This document shows, one piece after another, positions 23,766 to 36,153 of a DNA stretch of 64,000 bases. Below the pieces are notes generated by a model that did not search any database, was not told the DNA's origin, and saw only the letters and a list, made by a program, of their open reading frames with translations. The translations under genes and the position numbers were made by a program. The stretch is from assembly GCA_028274465.1 (NCBI GenBank), contig CM051455.1, forward strand, positions 132,590,096 through 132,654,095, read 5' to 3'. Numbering within the stretch: position 1 is the stretch's first letter; the number at the start of each line of letters is the position of its first letter. This DNA comes from Plantago ovata (taxonomy: Eukaryota > Streptophyta > Magnoliopsida > Lamiales > Plantaginaceae).

Positions 23766-25215
23766 CTCCCAAAAGACAGCCTGTAACAAATTCACATCCC
23801 AACCATCCTCAGTAACAAAAGAAGCGACTGTGAGATTCTCTAAAGCATGTAAATTCGGAGTAAAAGGTCGAAAACCATGATACCGTGGAATCCACCCATC
23901 CCTCCAAACTTGAATATCTAACCCATCCCCCACCTTCCAGCGCACACCTGCCGTACCATATCAATAGAAGCACAAATGCTTTTCCAGGTGAAAGAATCAG
24001 CAGGCTGAGAATAGGCCTCCAAGATATCAGAAGAAGGGAAATACTTAGCTTTTAAAATGCGACTGAGTAATGCATTAGGACACTGAATCACTCTCCACAC
24101 TTGTTAGCCCAGTATAGCAAGATTAAAAAGACCGAAGATCCCTAAAACCCATACCACCGTCCCTCTTGGAGTCACATAAGGAATGCCAATTAATCCAATG
24201 AATTTTCCGAGCATCGCCATCACCCCGGCCACCAGAACTGTGCAATAATGGAATCAATCTCCTTCAGCAAAGTATCCGGCAACTTGAAACAACTCATTAC
24301 ATACGTCGGAATAGATTGAAGCACTTATTTAATAAGGAATTCCTTCCCCGCCTTCAAGAGACACTTATTCTCATATCCTTGAACTTTGCTCCAAACTCGC
24401 TCCCGCACCAACTAAACACATCCCTATTGGAGTTTCCCATCACCGTCGGTAAGCCTAAATACTTTTCATGTTTGTCAATAACACGAACTGGTAAGCAACC
24501 TCTAATCTCTGCTACTCGAGCCTCACTTGTGTTTCTACTAAACACAACAGTAGATTTATCCAAATTGATCTCTTCCCAGAAGCCAAGTTATATTTATCTA
24601 GTATATTACTGATCTCCGTTGCTGCCCTTACTGTAGCTTGACAAAAAATGAGAGTACCATCGGCAAACAAAAGATGCGAAACTCTTGGAGCCCCCAGAGC
24701 TACAATCACACCCTGTATATCATTCCCGATCTCGGTCTCACGAATCAGATCGCTGAAAGCTTGAGTAATAAAAAGAAACAAATAAGGGGAAAGAGGATCC
24801 CCTTGTCTAATTCCTCTCCCAGGAAGAATAGGATCAAGTTGAACGCCATTAAACAACAGGGAGCTAGTAAGATACAGTACGCACACTGAGCATAATTCAA
24901 TTAATAAAATCCCAGCAAAACCCAGAGCAATCAAAACCTGTTGCAAAAAAGGCCACTCAACCCTATCATACGCCTTACTCATATCCAACTTAAGGGCCAT
25001 AAACATCTCCTTGCCTCTAGTCTTTCTCTTCAAAAAATGGTTGACCTCATACGCAACATGAACATTATCAGTAATCAACCGACCTGGAACAAAGGCTGAT
25101 TGAGTTTCTAAAATCACAGTAGACATATGCGGCTTCAACCGATTAGTGATCACTTTAGAGGCAATCTTGAACATCACATTACTCAGGCTTATTGGACGGA
25201 ACTGCGTAACTTTGT
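23766..25215 (-). mobile_element. L1-type LINE fragment with broken reverse transcriptase
   Basis: On the minus strand the RT begins at FRPISLSNVMFKIASKV and continues through the FVPGRLITDN, LKLDMSKAYDRVEW and GIRQGDPLSPYLF motifs. The catalytic box reads FADGTLIF where a working enzyme has FADD, so one catalytic aspartate is gone. Further down, after frameshifts and stops, come thumb and zinc-finger-side segments such as KYLGLPTVMG, RILKAKYFPSSDIL and WKVGDGLDIQVWRDGWIP. The endonuclease half and the C-terminal RNase H are missing, so both ends are truncated. The right edge abuts Helitron-type sequence. Confidence 0.88.
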
Positions 25216-25547
25216 TCAATGGGTTATTCTACAATAACTTAGAGAACTAACTCTTTTCAACATATCTATTACACATTTATTTAGAGGACTAATTACGTTG
25301 AATGTGTTTATTCCACAATAAATTAAAACACTATGTTTGATAATTCTTTTCGCAATATTTAGAATACTAACTTTGTTCGATAGGTCTACTTCACAATAAT
25401 TTAAAAGTATTATCATATTCAATGAGACTATTCCGTAAAACATGTTCAATAAAAATGAGATAACACGCCCTCATCAATTTAATTGGTTTTCATTTATGAT
25501 TTGCAAAACTACAATTCCCCGTCGAATTTCAACGGGTTATTTACTAG
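25216..25547 (+). mobile_element. Helitron 3' end, 5'-truncated
   Basis: Degenerate ~42-bp repeat units (TTCCACAATAATTTAGAA type) are followed by the hairpin CCCGTCGAATTTCAACGGG (25,519-25,537) and, after TTATTTA, the terminal CTAG (25,544-25,547) followed by T. This is a Helitron 3' terminus. It is near-identical to the one ending at 39,200. The left part is missing, cut by the LINE fragment. Confidence 0.72.
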
Positions 25548-26215
25548 TTATCTTACAAAGCAATTATGTTACAGGTTCTAATTTCGTTTTTATCTTTCTT
25601 AGTTGAACAATTACATCTAACCCCATGAACGGAAAAATCTACCTGACCGTTATTCTTATTTTGAAATGTTTCGGCCAAAGAAGGCCTTGGCTTTTTCTTT
25701 TATAATCATTTAATCTTTTTCTTTATCTGTTCTCTTTTGTTTTTTATTCATCTTCTTCTTCTTACAGTTCCGGTATCGGAGCTATAAAGTCAGACCTATT
25801 GTTGCAAACAACAGCTCCAGTCGGAGCTGTTTGCAGTACCGATTCCGATACCTTTAAAATATAGAAGGAGGAAAAAAAGGATTTTTTTTTAATATTGGGA
25901 CTTATTTTGAATATAAAATTTTTGGAGGGTTGTTTTACAATAATGTATTAGGCTATTTTGATATTTAGATAAATTATGCGGTTTAGTTTTAAATTATATA
26001 GAGTCAGTTTTGTAAAAAAGAAATTTTTTGAATCAAATGTGTAATAAATAAAAATTCAGGTTTGTTTGGACTTATTTGCAATCCAACAATTCTTCAGGGG
26101 CAAATATGTACTTTTCATCTTTAAATTCGTGAAAAGTCAAATTCTTGGGGTTAGATGTAATTAAAATCATCTAACAGCTGGGTGAACGATGTAATTGTTA
26201 AACTAAGAAGAATAA
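25548..26215. repeat. Foldback (MITE-like) element downstream of a Helitron end
   Basis: TTCTTAGTTGAACAATTACA at about 25,596 is matched in inverse orientation at about 26,180-26,208, giving long imperfect inverted ends. The first ~370 bp recur at 39,201-39,565. Inside is a strong hairpin at 25,804-25,834 (CAGCTCC AGTC GGAGCTG core). There is no ORF. Confidence 0.5.
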
Positions 26216-26499
26216 ATTTGTAATTGATGAATTTAAGAGGATTGGTCTTGCAAACGACATATGGGTTGGTCTTGGATATAAAGCTGTATTGGCAAAAAAT
26301 AATCAACTTGGTCATATGTTGACCCAATTTATTATTTAAGGAGAAAGTCCGTTCACTAGTCAAAATTGCTCTCATGACAATCCAATTTTGATCATTTGAC
26401 CGCGAATTAGTATACGGTTCAATTTGCTAACTACTATAAAAGTCGTCGAGTACCTCTTCCCATAAATATTAAATTGGTGCCACATTTTAGAAGTCTACA

Positions 26500-27290
26500 A
26501 ATACCTTGAAAGGCCATCAAATTCAAAGGAGGCGTCTCAATAGCTAGAGGCCACCTAAAAGTGCCTATTAGTTATCTTCTCCTATAAAAAGTATGGAGGT
26601 CGCCTACAACTCCTAAAGCGATCACTTATTAGTTCGCTCTTCTAACGTTAGTTCGGTTGCCTTGCAACTTGTTGACCAAAGTGGCCCTTGACTCCCTCAA
26701 CTCCTTCAACGTTCTCAAACGGTCACGACCCCCTCAACGTTCACTTAACGTTCTGACCAACACATACTCGCTAACTACCCGAATACTATGTGCGAAGTGG
26801 CAGAAAGAGTCCGCGAGACCTAATATAAAAAGGGAATTGAGTGAAATAGAGGGGCATCGAATTGCAACTGATTCAAGCTCGTCACTTACAAGTACTCTCT
26901 GATAAAATCAACTTACAGAAATCCATCGTACTCCGACCGTCTCCACTTACATACTCAATCACCTCCACAAGAATTCATAGTCGGGCACCCAGAACCTTAG
27001 AGAAATCTATCTTGGCCACCGGAACCCTAAGTCGTTCCAATCCATCCCCTGGAGACCTAGATTTCTCATTGTTCACCGACATCGATTCTGGCTAAGTTTC
27101 TATTTACTTTTAATCGCAAGTTTGCTTTATTCTTTCATATCACAATTTTGCTAACTTGAGCGTCGGAGTCCATACGGTCGGCACCACACCTGTGTCCCAG
27201 TGGAATCTCACGCTTTCTCGATTGTTGATCTTGTCTTGCAGGTCACCACGCTTTAGTCTTCGCTAATCCTTTGTCTCGCAGGTAGTTGGT
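26500..27290 (+). repeat. Ty3/gypsy LTR remnant
   Basis: The order of signals matches plant gypsy LTRs: a TATA-like CTAATATAAAAAGGGA at 26,820-26,835, AACTTGAGCGTCGGAGT at about 27,155, a TTGTCTTGCAGG/CTCGCAGG end, and then GTTGGTGCCCAC (27,286-27,297) like a gypsy primer-site junction. The left boundary is unknown. No gag or pol follows, so this is a relic or solo LTR. Confidence 0.45.
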
Positions 27291-28541
27291 GCCCACGAAT
27301 TATAAAATTTCAATTGTATATTTCTGAGCATCTACAAAAGCCTTCAAGTTGTGCCATGTAGACCTCCTCCTCAAGGTTGTCGTTGAGAGAAGCGGTCTTG
27401 ACTTTCATCTAAACTTGAGCCAGCAAAATTAAACTTGAGCAGAAAAGTAAGGTCTCCAGAGAGTGAAACCAAATATCAATCAAGTCACACCAACCGAACG
27501 CACCATAAAATATCAACCATCATCACTCTCAATTAACCATGTTTATTGACGTAATTTCGGTGATACTCGTTTAAGATTTGAACACTAAAGACACAAAACG
27601 TTTGATTGGTAAGGATGCTTCGATTTAGAAAATTTTGGTGTTTATCAAGTTGTAAGTATGCTTAAAAATTGGGTGATGTTTGGAATTAGAAGATGTCGAT
27701 ACTTGTTAATTGTTAGTATAATTGAAATTTGGGTTTGATACTCTGTGGATTGGGATAATTGTCGACACATAACATTAAGTAGTCTGATAAGATTTTAAAT
27801 CCATTATTATGTAGAATTTGAATTTTGGATGCATGTATAAATCTAATAAATAAACTAAAAATTAGAAATATATTAGTATATGTTAAATAAGTTATTTAAA
27901 ATAGGTAAGGTTAATTTAATCCTCACATATTTAGACACAAATTTATATTTTTGTTTTCCATATATCACTAATTTAATATAAACTATTATAAACATCACTA
28001 GTTTGTAATTAAATCATAAAAATAAAAATGAATTAGATGCACTACACATGATGAGAATGTTAAACATTCAAAAAGTTAACGTATATAACAAAATTCGTGC
28101 ATCGTTGCACAAGAAATTGACAAAGACGTGACTTGTCAGAACATTCAAACCGAAGAGCTTGGACCAGGGCCCGTAGACCAGCTCAAGTAAGTAACACTAG
28201 AGCTCTTCGTCATCGGCTCTTAATTTGAAGGGCGTTGATCACACCATTAGACAATATGAACATGATAATACTGAATACAACTATACAAGCCCATCTAACC
28301 TTAGACAAAGGATTGATCGGTTGTAGTCTAGCACAGTTGTCCCATTCGCAACGCAATGCAGCCCTGTCTCACAATTCTTATTCATCGCACACGTTTCTCT
28401 AACTTCAGAATTCATCAAAACTGTTCTAATAAAATATGACATATATCAATGAAATCTACATAGAGACGATTGTTATTTAGACCAAGCTACACCGAATTGA
28501 GCTACGATGAGAGATGAAACAAGCTAATCTTCATAGCAACA
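27291..28541. other. AT-rich non-coding DNA with a MITE-like inverted copy
   Basis: About 27,480-27,640 is a diverged inverted copy of 35,290-35,470 (left part of the defensin block). Near 27,497 the minus strand reads GGTGCGTTCGGTTGG, a typical MITE-like end. The rest (27.7-28.5 kb) is AT-rich, with no gene recognised. Confidence 0.45.
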
Positions 28542-28790
28542 TGTCAAAGTGCTTTTGTGCAAATGGTACAAAGAGGAAAGCAACAGAATGAACAAGCACA
28601 ACATACAAGTTCATCAAGACGCTCTCAGATCGTCCAATAAGTCAAGAATCAAGCAGAGCGTGTCTTGAAGAAGTCGTGTCGATACTACACGACTTTGGCA
28701 TGTAAATATTATGTACAATACGTCTGTAATTAGTTTAATTTAAACTTGAGTCATTAGCCGGTTATTTAGAAGAGAGGGAAAGGTCTTAGT

Positions 28791-30180
28791 TACCGTATCC
28801 GTATTATAATAATAATAAGTACTCATCTGTTTTTCTAGAACAAAAGTTTGGAGTAAAGAATCTAAAAAAAAACGTGTTAAGTCGCTTTTCTTCTGACCGA
28901 AAACATCGGTAAAGTTGTCTCCATAGAACAAAGGTCTACTAGCTATACAATTCTTTCTCAAATCTATCTCTTTCTTCTCAAACTCTAACCTTTCACTCTC
29001 TGATTTCTTTAACCCATATCGTTGCTCAAGATCTACACGGTTTAACCTTCAGCAAAAACTCATTCCATCTTCTCAATTTTCCCCTACAAAATCTCGAATC
29101 ACTTTTTGCCACCATTTCGTTCTGTCAACAACCGATCCACCGAGAAGACGTCTACCTGGGGAAGATGCCTTATTGATGTTTTAAGATGTAAAAGGCTTGA
29201 ACACCCTCATATGCTATTGAATTGAGAAATGTTTGATTGTTTTCAGTATGTAATATGCAATATTGCAAAACGAGTTTGGAACTGTAACATGTGTATTATA
29301 TTGTAAATCTATGCCTTGTCTATGATAATTATTTGCAGCTTTCAAACAAAAGCCACATAGAATGTGAAGTGGTTTTTAGACCAATATTTGGACATATACT
29401 CCAGGGACGGAAAAAGTGGTAGGCATTACATGCATCCAACCCCCAGAAGTTTTAAAAAGAATTTTTTTTTTTTATAGGTACATTGGCTTGGTTTACAAAG
29501 GTGCGGCAACAAGATTGATAGACATGATTTTGAACTGTTTGTGGTCTTGTGTTGGTTGTTGTGGTATAGTAGCAAATTGCATAGTACATCATGTACATGG
29601 GGAGGATGATTTGGATAGATTTTGTACTTGAGCGAACTCATGGAAATTATGAAAAAATTAAATGTAGATGTCTCTATTTATAAAATAAACATTTTCACTC
29701 AATATATTTGGACGTGTGACGCTTACGTGAAATAGATGTCATGTACTCCGTACCATTTATCGTTGAGTTACTTAACTTCTACTTCTATCGTATCACATTT
29801 TTCACATCATTTTTTATATCATTAGTATATACTATTGCTGGAAATTAAAAGTCCCATTGAGTGAAGCTCTTATGGTGATCTCGTTTGGTGGGTTTAGGCA
29901 ATTGTGTTTGGTTTGAAGTTTCAGAAGTATAATTTTTGCCAAAGATGTTGCTTTCACTTGTAATCTTAGTATTGAATTTTTGTCAAGATTTGATATATTT
30001 TATCATACTATTTGCAATCATGTTGAAGTTATCGATATATGTTTTTTCCTTTTTTCTGTTTAAAAAGAATATATTTTCCCTATATTTACAGGTTAAGCAA
30101 ATTAATCACTTAATCCATCAAAATATGCAAGGATAAGTAAAAGTTCAAATAAATCGCCACGCGTAATATGCTTTTTTAGT
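28791..30180. mobile_element. 1.39-kb insertion of unknown class in the 5' LTR
   Basis: The 3' LTR shows the uninterrupted site: AGGTCTTAG runs straight into TATAAATAGAG. In the 5' LTR the two halves are separated by ~1.39 kb, bounded by a candidate 5-bp duplication TTAGT (28,786-28,790 and 30,176-30,180). The insert has no terminal inverted repeats, no LTR pair and no recognised coding domain. It contains a run of T at 29,462-29,473 and two short overlapping ORFs near 29,420-29,640. Confidence 0.6.
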
Positions 30181-30651
30181 ATAAATAGATAGAGTTCTTT
30201 GCTTTATTTTCAGTACAATATTCACCAACATTTTTCATTCTGAAATAAACTGCACATTAATTTAGCTTGTTGCCTTCTTCATTTTTCATGGCTTCTGCAA
30301 CTTTCACCTCCATTTCCATGGAATTTCACATGGTATGAGAGCCAGGTTGACCAAACCTGAGCTGCTGATTACCTTCCTCCTTCCGCTCGTTGTATTCTCT
30401 GAGATTTTTACATCTTCATCTCTTCGTTTTGCAGTTTTTCCTTTTCAAACAGTAGATTCAATTGATTACTCAAATTGGAGTTGATTCTCAAGGGATTTGA
30501 GCTCATTTTCACTATTGTGTCTCAATTTTATCATTCGCAGCTTGATTTCGATCGATTTGAGCTGTTATCACTACGTTTTTACTTCAATTTGTTGGTTATC
30601 GAGTTTTGTCAGCTCATTTTTGCTCAGATCTGTTCATCTAAGGGTTGAAAC

Positions 30652-33600
30652 ATGACTGGAACTTTTGAGACAGTTGATCCCAAGGATAAGGCAGCAGAGG
30701 AGGCTGAGAGATTGCTGCGAGCAAAATCGGCGGTGGATGAGGATCCGAATGATACAAACAGCGTCTACTACCTCACTCCTGCAGATACTCTCACATCTGG
30801 AGCTTCTAAGGTACTTTTGAAAGGTTCTAATTTCCTTGCTTGGAAGAGAGAAATTCTGTTAACTCTTAAGTTTAAGAATAAGCTAGTTTTTGTTGATGGA
30901 ACTGTTTCAATGCCTTCTCTGGATAGTAAACTGTATTTACCTTGGTTGCGCTGCAATAAAATAATATAGTACTTTCCTGGATTTTGCACTCATTAAGTGA
31001 GGAAATAAAAGCAACTGTAATTTTCAGTGAGAATGCCAAAGAGGTCTGGGATAAGATTTGCTTGAGATATGCACATCCAGATAATATTAACATTTTCCAG
31101 CTTCAGTTTGCTTTGTATACTAAGGCACAAAGTGATGATCCAGTTGATGTGTACTTTGGGAAAATTACAAAGATGATAGAGGAATTGAGGTTGTACAGAC
31201 CTATTCCTGCTTGTGTATGTGTGAATGGCATAAGGAATCTGCAGTGTGTTGCTTGTAATACTGATGATGATATGGTTTTTCTATTCCTCATGGGGTTGAA
31301 TCCTAATTTAAGGTTGTCCGAAATCACATAGTCATGATGCAGCCTATACCTTCTTTGGATAGAGCTTTTAGGCTGGTCAGTCAGGATGAGAGGCACAAGG
31401 CCATTGGTGTTGCTAATGAGATTTCTAGTGTTGGTGCTAATGAAGTGGCTACTTATGCTGTGAATAGGAATGTTAAGAGAAAGGATAGGTCAGGGCTTCA
31501 TTGTTCCAACTGTGGAAAGGATAATCATAATAGAGAGAATTGTTATAGACTGATTGGTTTTCCACCCAACTTCAAGTTTACCAAGAAGCTACCTGGTGAT
31601 TCACAATACAAAGGTCAAGGTCAAAACTATAGAGGAGATGCGAATCAACATGGTTCTAGGTCTGATCAGTATCATCCTAGATATGATACAGGTGGTGGAC
31701 AGTACAGAAATCAGTCTTCTTCTCATCAGCTCAACCAGGTTTCACTTGCAGATGTTACTAACCAGTATTCTCAGATGCAAGCAGAGATGCAGAATTTGAT
31801 GAATATGCAAGCAACTCTGCTCAATCAGAATCACATGTCACATCAGCCAAACTACAACAGGGGTGCACTTCCACCAGTTCAGTCATCACCTTCTCATTAT
31901 GGTGAAAACTCTCAGTCTCAGTCTGGTACATTTCATGGTAATGACAAGCTTGCAGGTATAATTTCTTTGTCATCTTTACCTTTCATGTCACATACACAGT
32001 ATAATTGCTTCATTACATGGTTACTTCATTATTGACACTGGTTCCACAGATCATGTGGTTTGCACACCAAATCTCTTCACTTCACATGTCAAACATATTA
32101 ACACATCTGTTCAACTCCCAGATAGAACTCAAATTCAAGTTACTCAGATTGGTAATATTAAACTTTCTGAGTCACTTACTCTCTTGGATGTGTTATATGT
32201 TCCTTCGTTCCAAGTGAATTTGCTGTCTGTGAGTAAACTCACAGATTCGGGACATTACTCTTGCATGTTTACTCAAACATCTTGTTATTTGCAGGAGGTT
32301 TCTTCAAAGACCAGGATTGGTCTAGGTGAAAGTTTCAAGTCTCTTTATGTCATGAAAATTCCAAGTGTTTCATGTTTATCTGCTTTCAATAAAACTGCTA
32401 CTCTCTGCCATTTGATGGTTAATGGAGTCTCTTCTGGCCATTTGTGGCACACTAGATTAGGTCATCCTTCATTTGAGACAATGAAGTTGATTCATTCATC
32501 TGATGTAATTTCTGACTGTGTGTTTAGACTTTAGAGTCTAAAATGAAGAGAAGAATGTTTCCAGATAGTCTTACTGTTTCTCAGCATATCTTTGATCTTG
32601 TTCACTTCGATGTATGGGGTCCTTATACCCAATCAACTTTGAATGGAAATCATTACTTTTTGACGATTATAGTCGATTTACCTGGGTTCATTTGTTCAAG
32701 TCTAAAGCCAATGGTAAGCAAATTATTCTTTCTTTCTTGGCTATGGTACAGACACAGTACAATATCACAGTGAAATCTATTCATACAGATGATGGAACAT
32801 AATTTTCTTTTGGCAATGAATTGTCAACTCGTGGCATTATTCATCAACATAGTTGTGTTTACACACCACAACAAAATGGTGTTGTGGAGTGTAAACATCA
32901 ACATTTGTTGAATGTCGCCCGAGAGATTACATTGGTTAAGAATTCTTTGCATGACCAGTTTAAGATAAGAGATCTAGGCCAAGTGAAATATTTCTTGGGT
33001 CTTGAGATTACTAGGACATTGCAAGGAATGCAAGTTTGTCAAAGGAAGTATGTGTTGCAAAGGAAGTATGTGTTGGAATTGCTTTCAAAAACAGGATTGA
33101 CAGAATGTAAACCTGTGGTGTCTCCAATGGAGTTAAATCTTCAACTTGTTTCAAATGAAGAACCTGTTCTTCATGACGTCACAGCTTACAGAAAGCTTGT
33201 TGGCAAACTTATATATCTTAACATCACTCGTCCAGCATTACTTTTGTTGTTGGAGTATTGAGTCAATACATGGATAAGCCCACTGTCATTCATATGCAAG
33301 ATGCTCTAAGAGTAGTCAAGTATCTTAAAGGTTCACCAGGTAGAGGAATTTTCTATCCTACTGGTTCAGGCATTACTCTTAAAGCATACTGTGACTCTGA
33401 TTGGGCAGCTTGTCCTGTCACAAGGAGATCAACAAAAGGCTATTGTGTGTTCTTAGGAAGCTCAATCATTAGTTGGAAAAGCAAGAAGCAATCTACAGTC
33501 AGTAGATCCTCTTCAGAAGCTGAATATAGAGCACTATCGTTCACTTGCTGTGAAATAGTCTGGTTGTTGTCTTTACTCAGAGATTTCAAGATCAATTATC

Positions 33601-34604
33601 AATCTCCAGTTGTGTTGTACTGTGACAACCAGTCAGCCATTCACTTAACCACTTAACCACTTAACCAAGAACCCTGTGTTCCATGAACGTACCAAACACC
33701 TCGAAATCGATTGCCATTTTTTGCGGGAAAAGGTGTTAGATGGTATTGTTCATGTTGCTTATGTTCAGGGGCGAGTCTACCCTTTGGCCGGTTGACTTGC
33801 CCCCACTCAATTTTTTTTTTCTTTTACCATATAGTATATGATATTTGCATTTGCCCCCCCCCCCTAAAATATTTTGTTATTCAACTTAAAGTCCTTGTCT
33901 TTTAATTTGGATAGGCGATAGTGGAAACATTGAGCCTCATTATTTTGGACCAACTAAACACGTAAAACTGAAAACTTCTCATTCTTTCCATCTAATCGTT
34001 TAAATAAACAAGTAAAACATGTCATACACTCAATGGAAAATACTTATCATAATGGTTATTTGGTTACATATATTGAAAACTATATTTTTGCCGAAATCAA
34101 GAATGGAGTATAATGTAAATATTCTAAACTATGAGTCATTGTCAATTATGGTTGTGATGATGTACGTATCGATATGTTTATATATACTCTGGGTGTAATC
34201 TCAAAAGTTTATCATTGCCATTGACAGAATAAGTTTTAAAAACATGATTAAAAATATATAAAAGTATGGGAAAAAGCGTAAATGGAGATTATATTTGGAT
34301 ATAAATTTCATGAACATTTTTCAAACTTCTACTTATTTATAATCATTTTTTAAAAAAAAAATTATTCGGACAATATCAACGGAAAGTGTTCGAAAAAATA
34401 TAGGAGTAGTATATTTTTCTCGGAGATATAATTATTACACTATTTTTGCCCCCACTGATTTAAATTCTGGACTCGCCCATGCTTATGTTCCAACGCAAAA
34501 TCAGTTGGCAGACATCTTTACAAAATTCTTAATTGGTGATCATCTTAAGAAACTGTTAACCAAGATGTGCTTAACAGATTTGTACGGACCTCTTGACGGG
34601 GAGT
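30652..34604 (+). pseudogene. Copia gag-pol pseudogene
   Basis: Gag begins at the ATG at 30,652 and is broken by a frameshift near 30,960 and a stop at 31,331. A zinc knuckle C-x2-C-x4-H-x4-C (CSNCGKDNHNRENC) lies near 31,501-31,542. Protease follows with IIDTGST (near 32,030), then the GAG-pre-integrase motif HLWHTRLGHPS (near 32,440) and the integrase core with DVWGPY, YSRFTW and HTDDGT, again with frameshifts and a stop. Near 32,930 the reading jumps from integrase (YTPQQNGVVE then HLLNVARE) straight into the late RT/connection segment (KIRDLGQVKYFLGLEI), so most of RT including its catalytic box is missing. RNase H is readable (AYCDSDWA, SSSEAEYRAL, YCDNQSAIH) and then interrupted by a hAT insertion. 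Its end (YVPTQNQLADIFTK) resumes at 34,482. Confidence 0.92.
33766..34481. mobile_element. Non-autonomous hAT element (716 bp) inside copia RNase H
   Basis: Ends CAGGGGCGAGTC...GACTCGCCCATG are inverted repeats, flanked by the perfect 8-bp duplication CTTATGTT (33,758-33,765 and 34,482-34,489). Removing it restores the copia reading ...VAYVPTQNQLADIF. No transposase is present. Confidence 0.93.
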
Positions 34605-34613
34605 GTCAAAGTG

Positions 34614-34871
34614 CAGTGGCGGATGGACTGGGGGCCCAGTGGGGTCACTGGACCCCCTGAACTTTCCATTTTATATTAAAAAAATAAATTTTTAGCTTAA
34701 TTTTGCATTTTGCCCCCCCTAAAATTACAATTTTACATTATCGACCCCCCTAAATATTGAAAAACTTATCCTTTTGTTAATTTTTATTTTATTTTATATT
34801 AATAATTGTTATATTATGATAAATTAATTACACTACGACCCCGGTGAAAATCGCTCCTAAATTCGACACCA
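34614..34871. mobile_element. Small hAT element (258 bp) inside the copia 3' LTR
   Basis: Starts CAGTGGCGGATGG and ends AATTCGACACCA (decayed partner), flanked by the 8-bp duplication TCAAAGTG (34,606-34,613 and 34,872-34,879). The intact site is seen in the 5' LTR at 28,543-28,550. Confidence 0.87.
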
Positions 34872-34879
34872 TCAAAGTG

Positions 34880-35197
34880 CTTGTGTGCAAATGGTACAAA
34901 GAGGAGAGCAACAGAATGAACAAGCACAACATACAAGTTCATCTGGAGAAACTCAGGCGGATTTATGCGTAGCCATCAAGACGCTCTCAGATCGTCCAAT
35001 AAATCAAGAATCAAGCAGAGCGTGTCTTGAAGATGTCGCTCCACAACTTTGGCATGTAAATATGTAACATACGTCTTGTAATTAGTTTAATTTAAACTTG
35101 AGTCATTAGCCGGTTAATTAGAAGAGAGGGAAAGGTCTTAGTATAAATAGAGTTCTGTACGATATTCACCAACATTTTTCATTCTGAATTATTAAAT
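34880..35197 (+). repeat. 3' LTR of the copia element, 3'-truncated
   Basis: Matches the 5' LTR (28,551-28,790 and 30,181-30,250) up to TTTTTCATTCTGAA. It then leaves it and joins the left end of the defensin block. The last ~80 bp of the LTR are missing. Confidence 0.8.
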
Positions 35198-36153
35198 TGA
35201 GTTCTGGATTTTTTTTTTAATATTGGGACTTATTTTGAATATATTCTAATTCCAAACATCCTTACAAATTGATAAGCATTGACATCTTTTTAATCCCAAC
35301 ATCCTTACAAATCAAGCGATATGTGTTTTTAGTGTCATTCGAAATTGTAAACAAGCATCACCGGTAGCGTCACTGAAAGCATCATCGAAAATACTCCAGT
35401 AAACATGATTAAGTGAGAGTGATGATGCTTGATATTTTAATATGTATTTGACTAATTGAGAGATACGTGAGATATTGTGGTTTGTTGAAGAGAATTTAGA
35501 AATTTTAATTAACCGTATTAATGTACTAAAATTAGGAGTATCACCAATTTGTAATAAAGTATTTAGGTTACACTAACTAATTTGATAGAAACTATTAAAA
35601 GTATCATTAATTTGTAATAATTCTTTTCTTAAAAAAAGCTCGACAACGTCGAAAGAGGGGTGTAACTAAGCTCTTTGGTGTTCAGATTAGTCCTCCTGTT
35701 CTAATGTAGCGTGTCTGAGGATCGGAGCCATGGAGAAGAGATCGAGGTGGTGCTCGCAGTCGGCAGACGGACAGTTGATGGTAGCAATGAATGGATTGTT
35801 GTTCAGATAGCAGCGGCGATTCGCGAGAAGAGAGAGAGAAAAGAAAGAAAGAAGAAATAAGAAAATGGAGCGGGTTTTAATGGAATAGGGTCGGGTCATG
35901 TAGATCCACAAAATTTTAATGTTGTGTGGTAAATTGCACAATAATCCAGTTTTTAATAGATGTCTTCTTTCCTGAGACTTTGCGAAAAAAGTGTTTAGTA
36001 AATTGATATAACTCTTTTTAGTCCACGCTAATTTGATAGAAAATAGCACCAATTTGATAATTCCTCCGTAAAATGCATCGAGAAACTAACAATGTCTAAT
36101 ATGGTAATTTACTGCATTGAGAAAATGAGAAAATGAGAATCTGTCCTCCAAAT

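Larger units (their letters stand above)
28542..35197 (+). mobile_element. Ty1/copia retrotransposon, inactivated and multiply interrupted
   Basis: The 5' LTR starts at 28,542 (TGTCAAAGTGC) and ends at 30,330 (TTTCACA). It is followed by the primer site TGGTATGAGAGCC (tRNA-Met type, 30,331-30,343), gag-pol remnants, a purine tract GACGGGGAG (34,596-34,604) and a 3' LTR from 34,605 with the same start. The 5' LTR carries an insertion (28,791-30,180), pol carries a hAT element, the 3' LTR carries another, most of RT is deleted, and the 3' LTR breaks off near 35,197. Without these events the LTR would be about 400 bp. Confidence 0.9.

Noticed and set aside
28090..28125. GTGCATCGTTGCAC hairpin as a Helitron 3' end
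   Set aside because: No CTRR terminus follows at the proper distance.
29401..29480. CAGGGACGGAAAAAG near 29,403 as a hAT 5' end
   Set aside because: It resembles hAT termini, but no inverted partner or 8-bp duplication was found nearby.
35687..36052. 121-codon minus-strand ORF in the defensin block (repeated at 39,977-40,342)
   Set aside because: It is in the 3' flank of the defensin-like gene and has no motif. It is duplicated only because the whole block is; the A/G-rich stretch gives a low-complexity reading.
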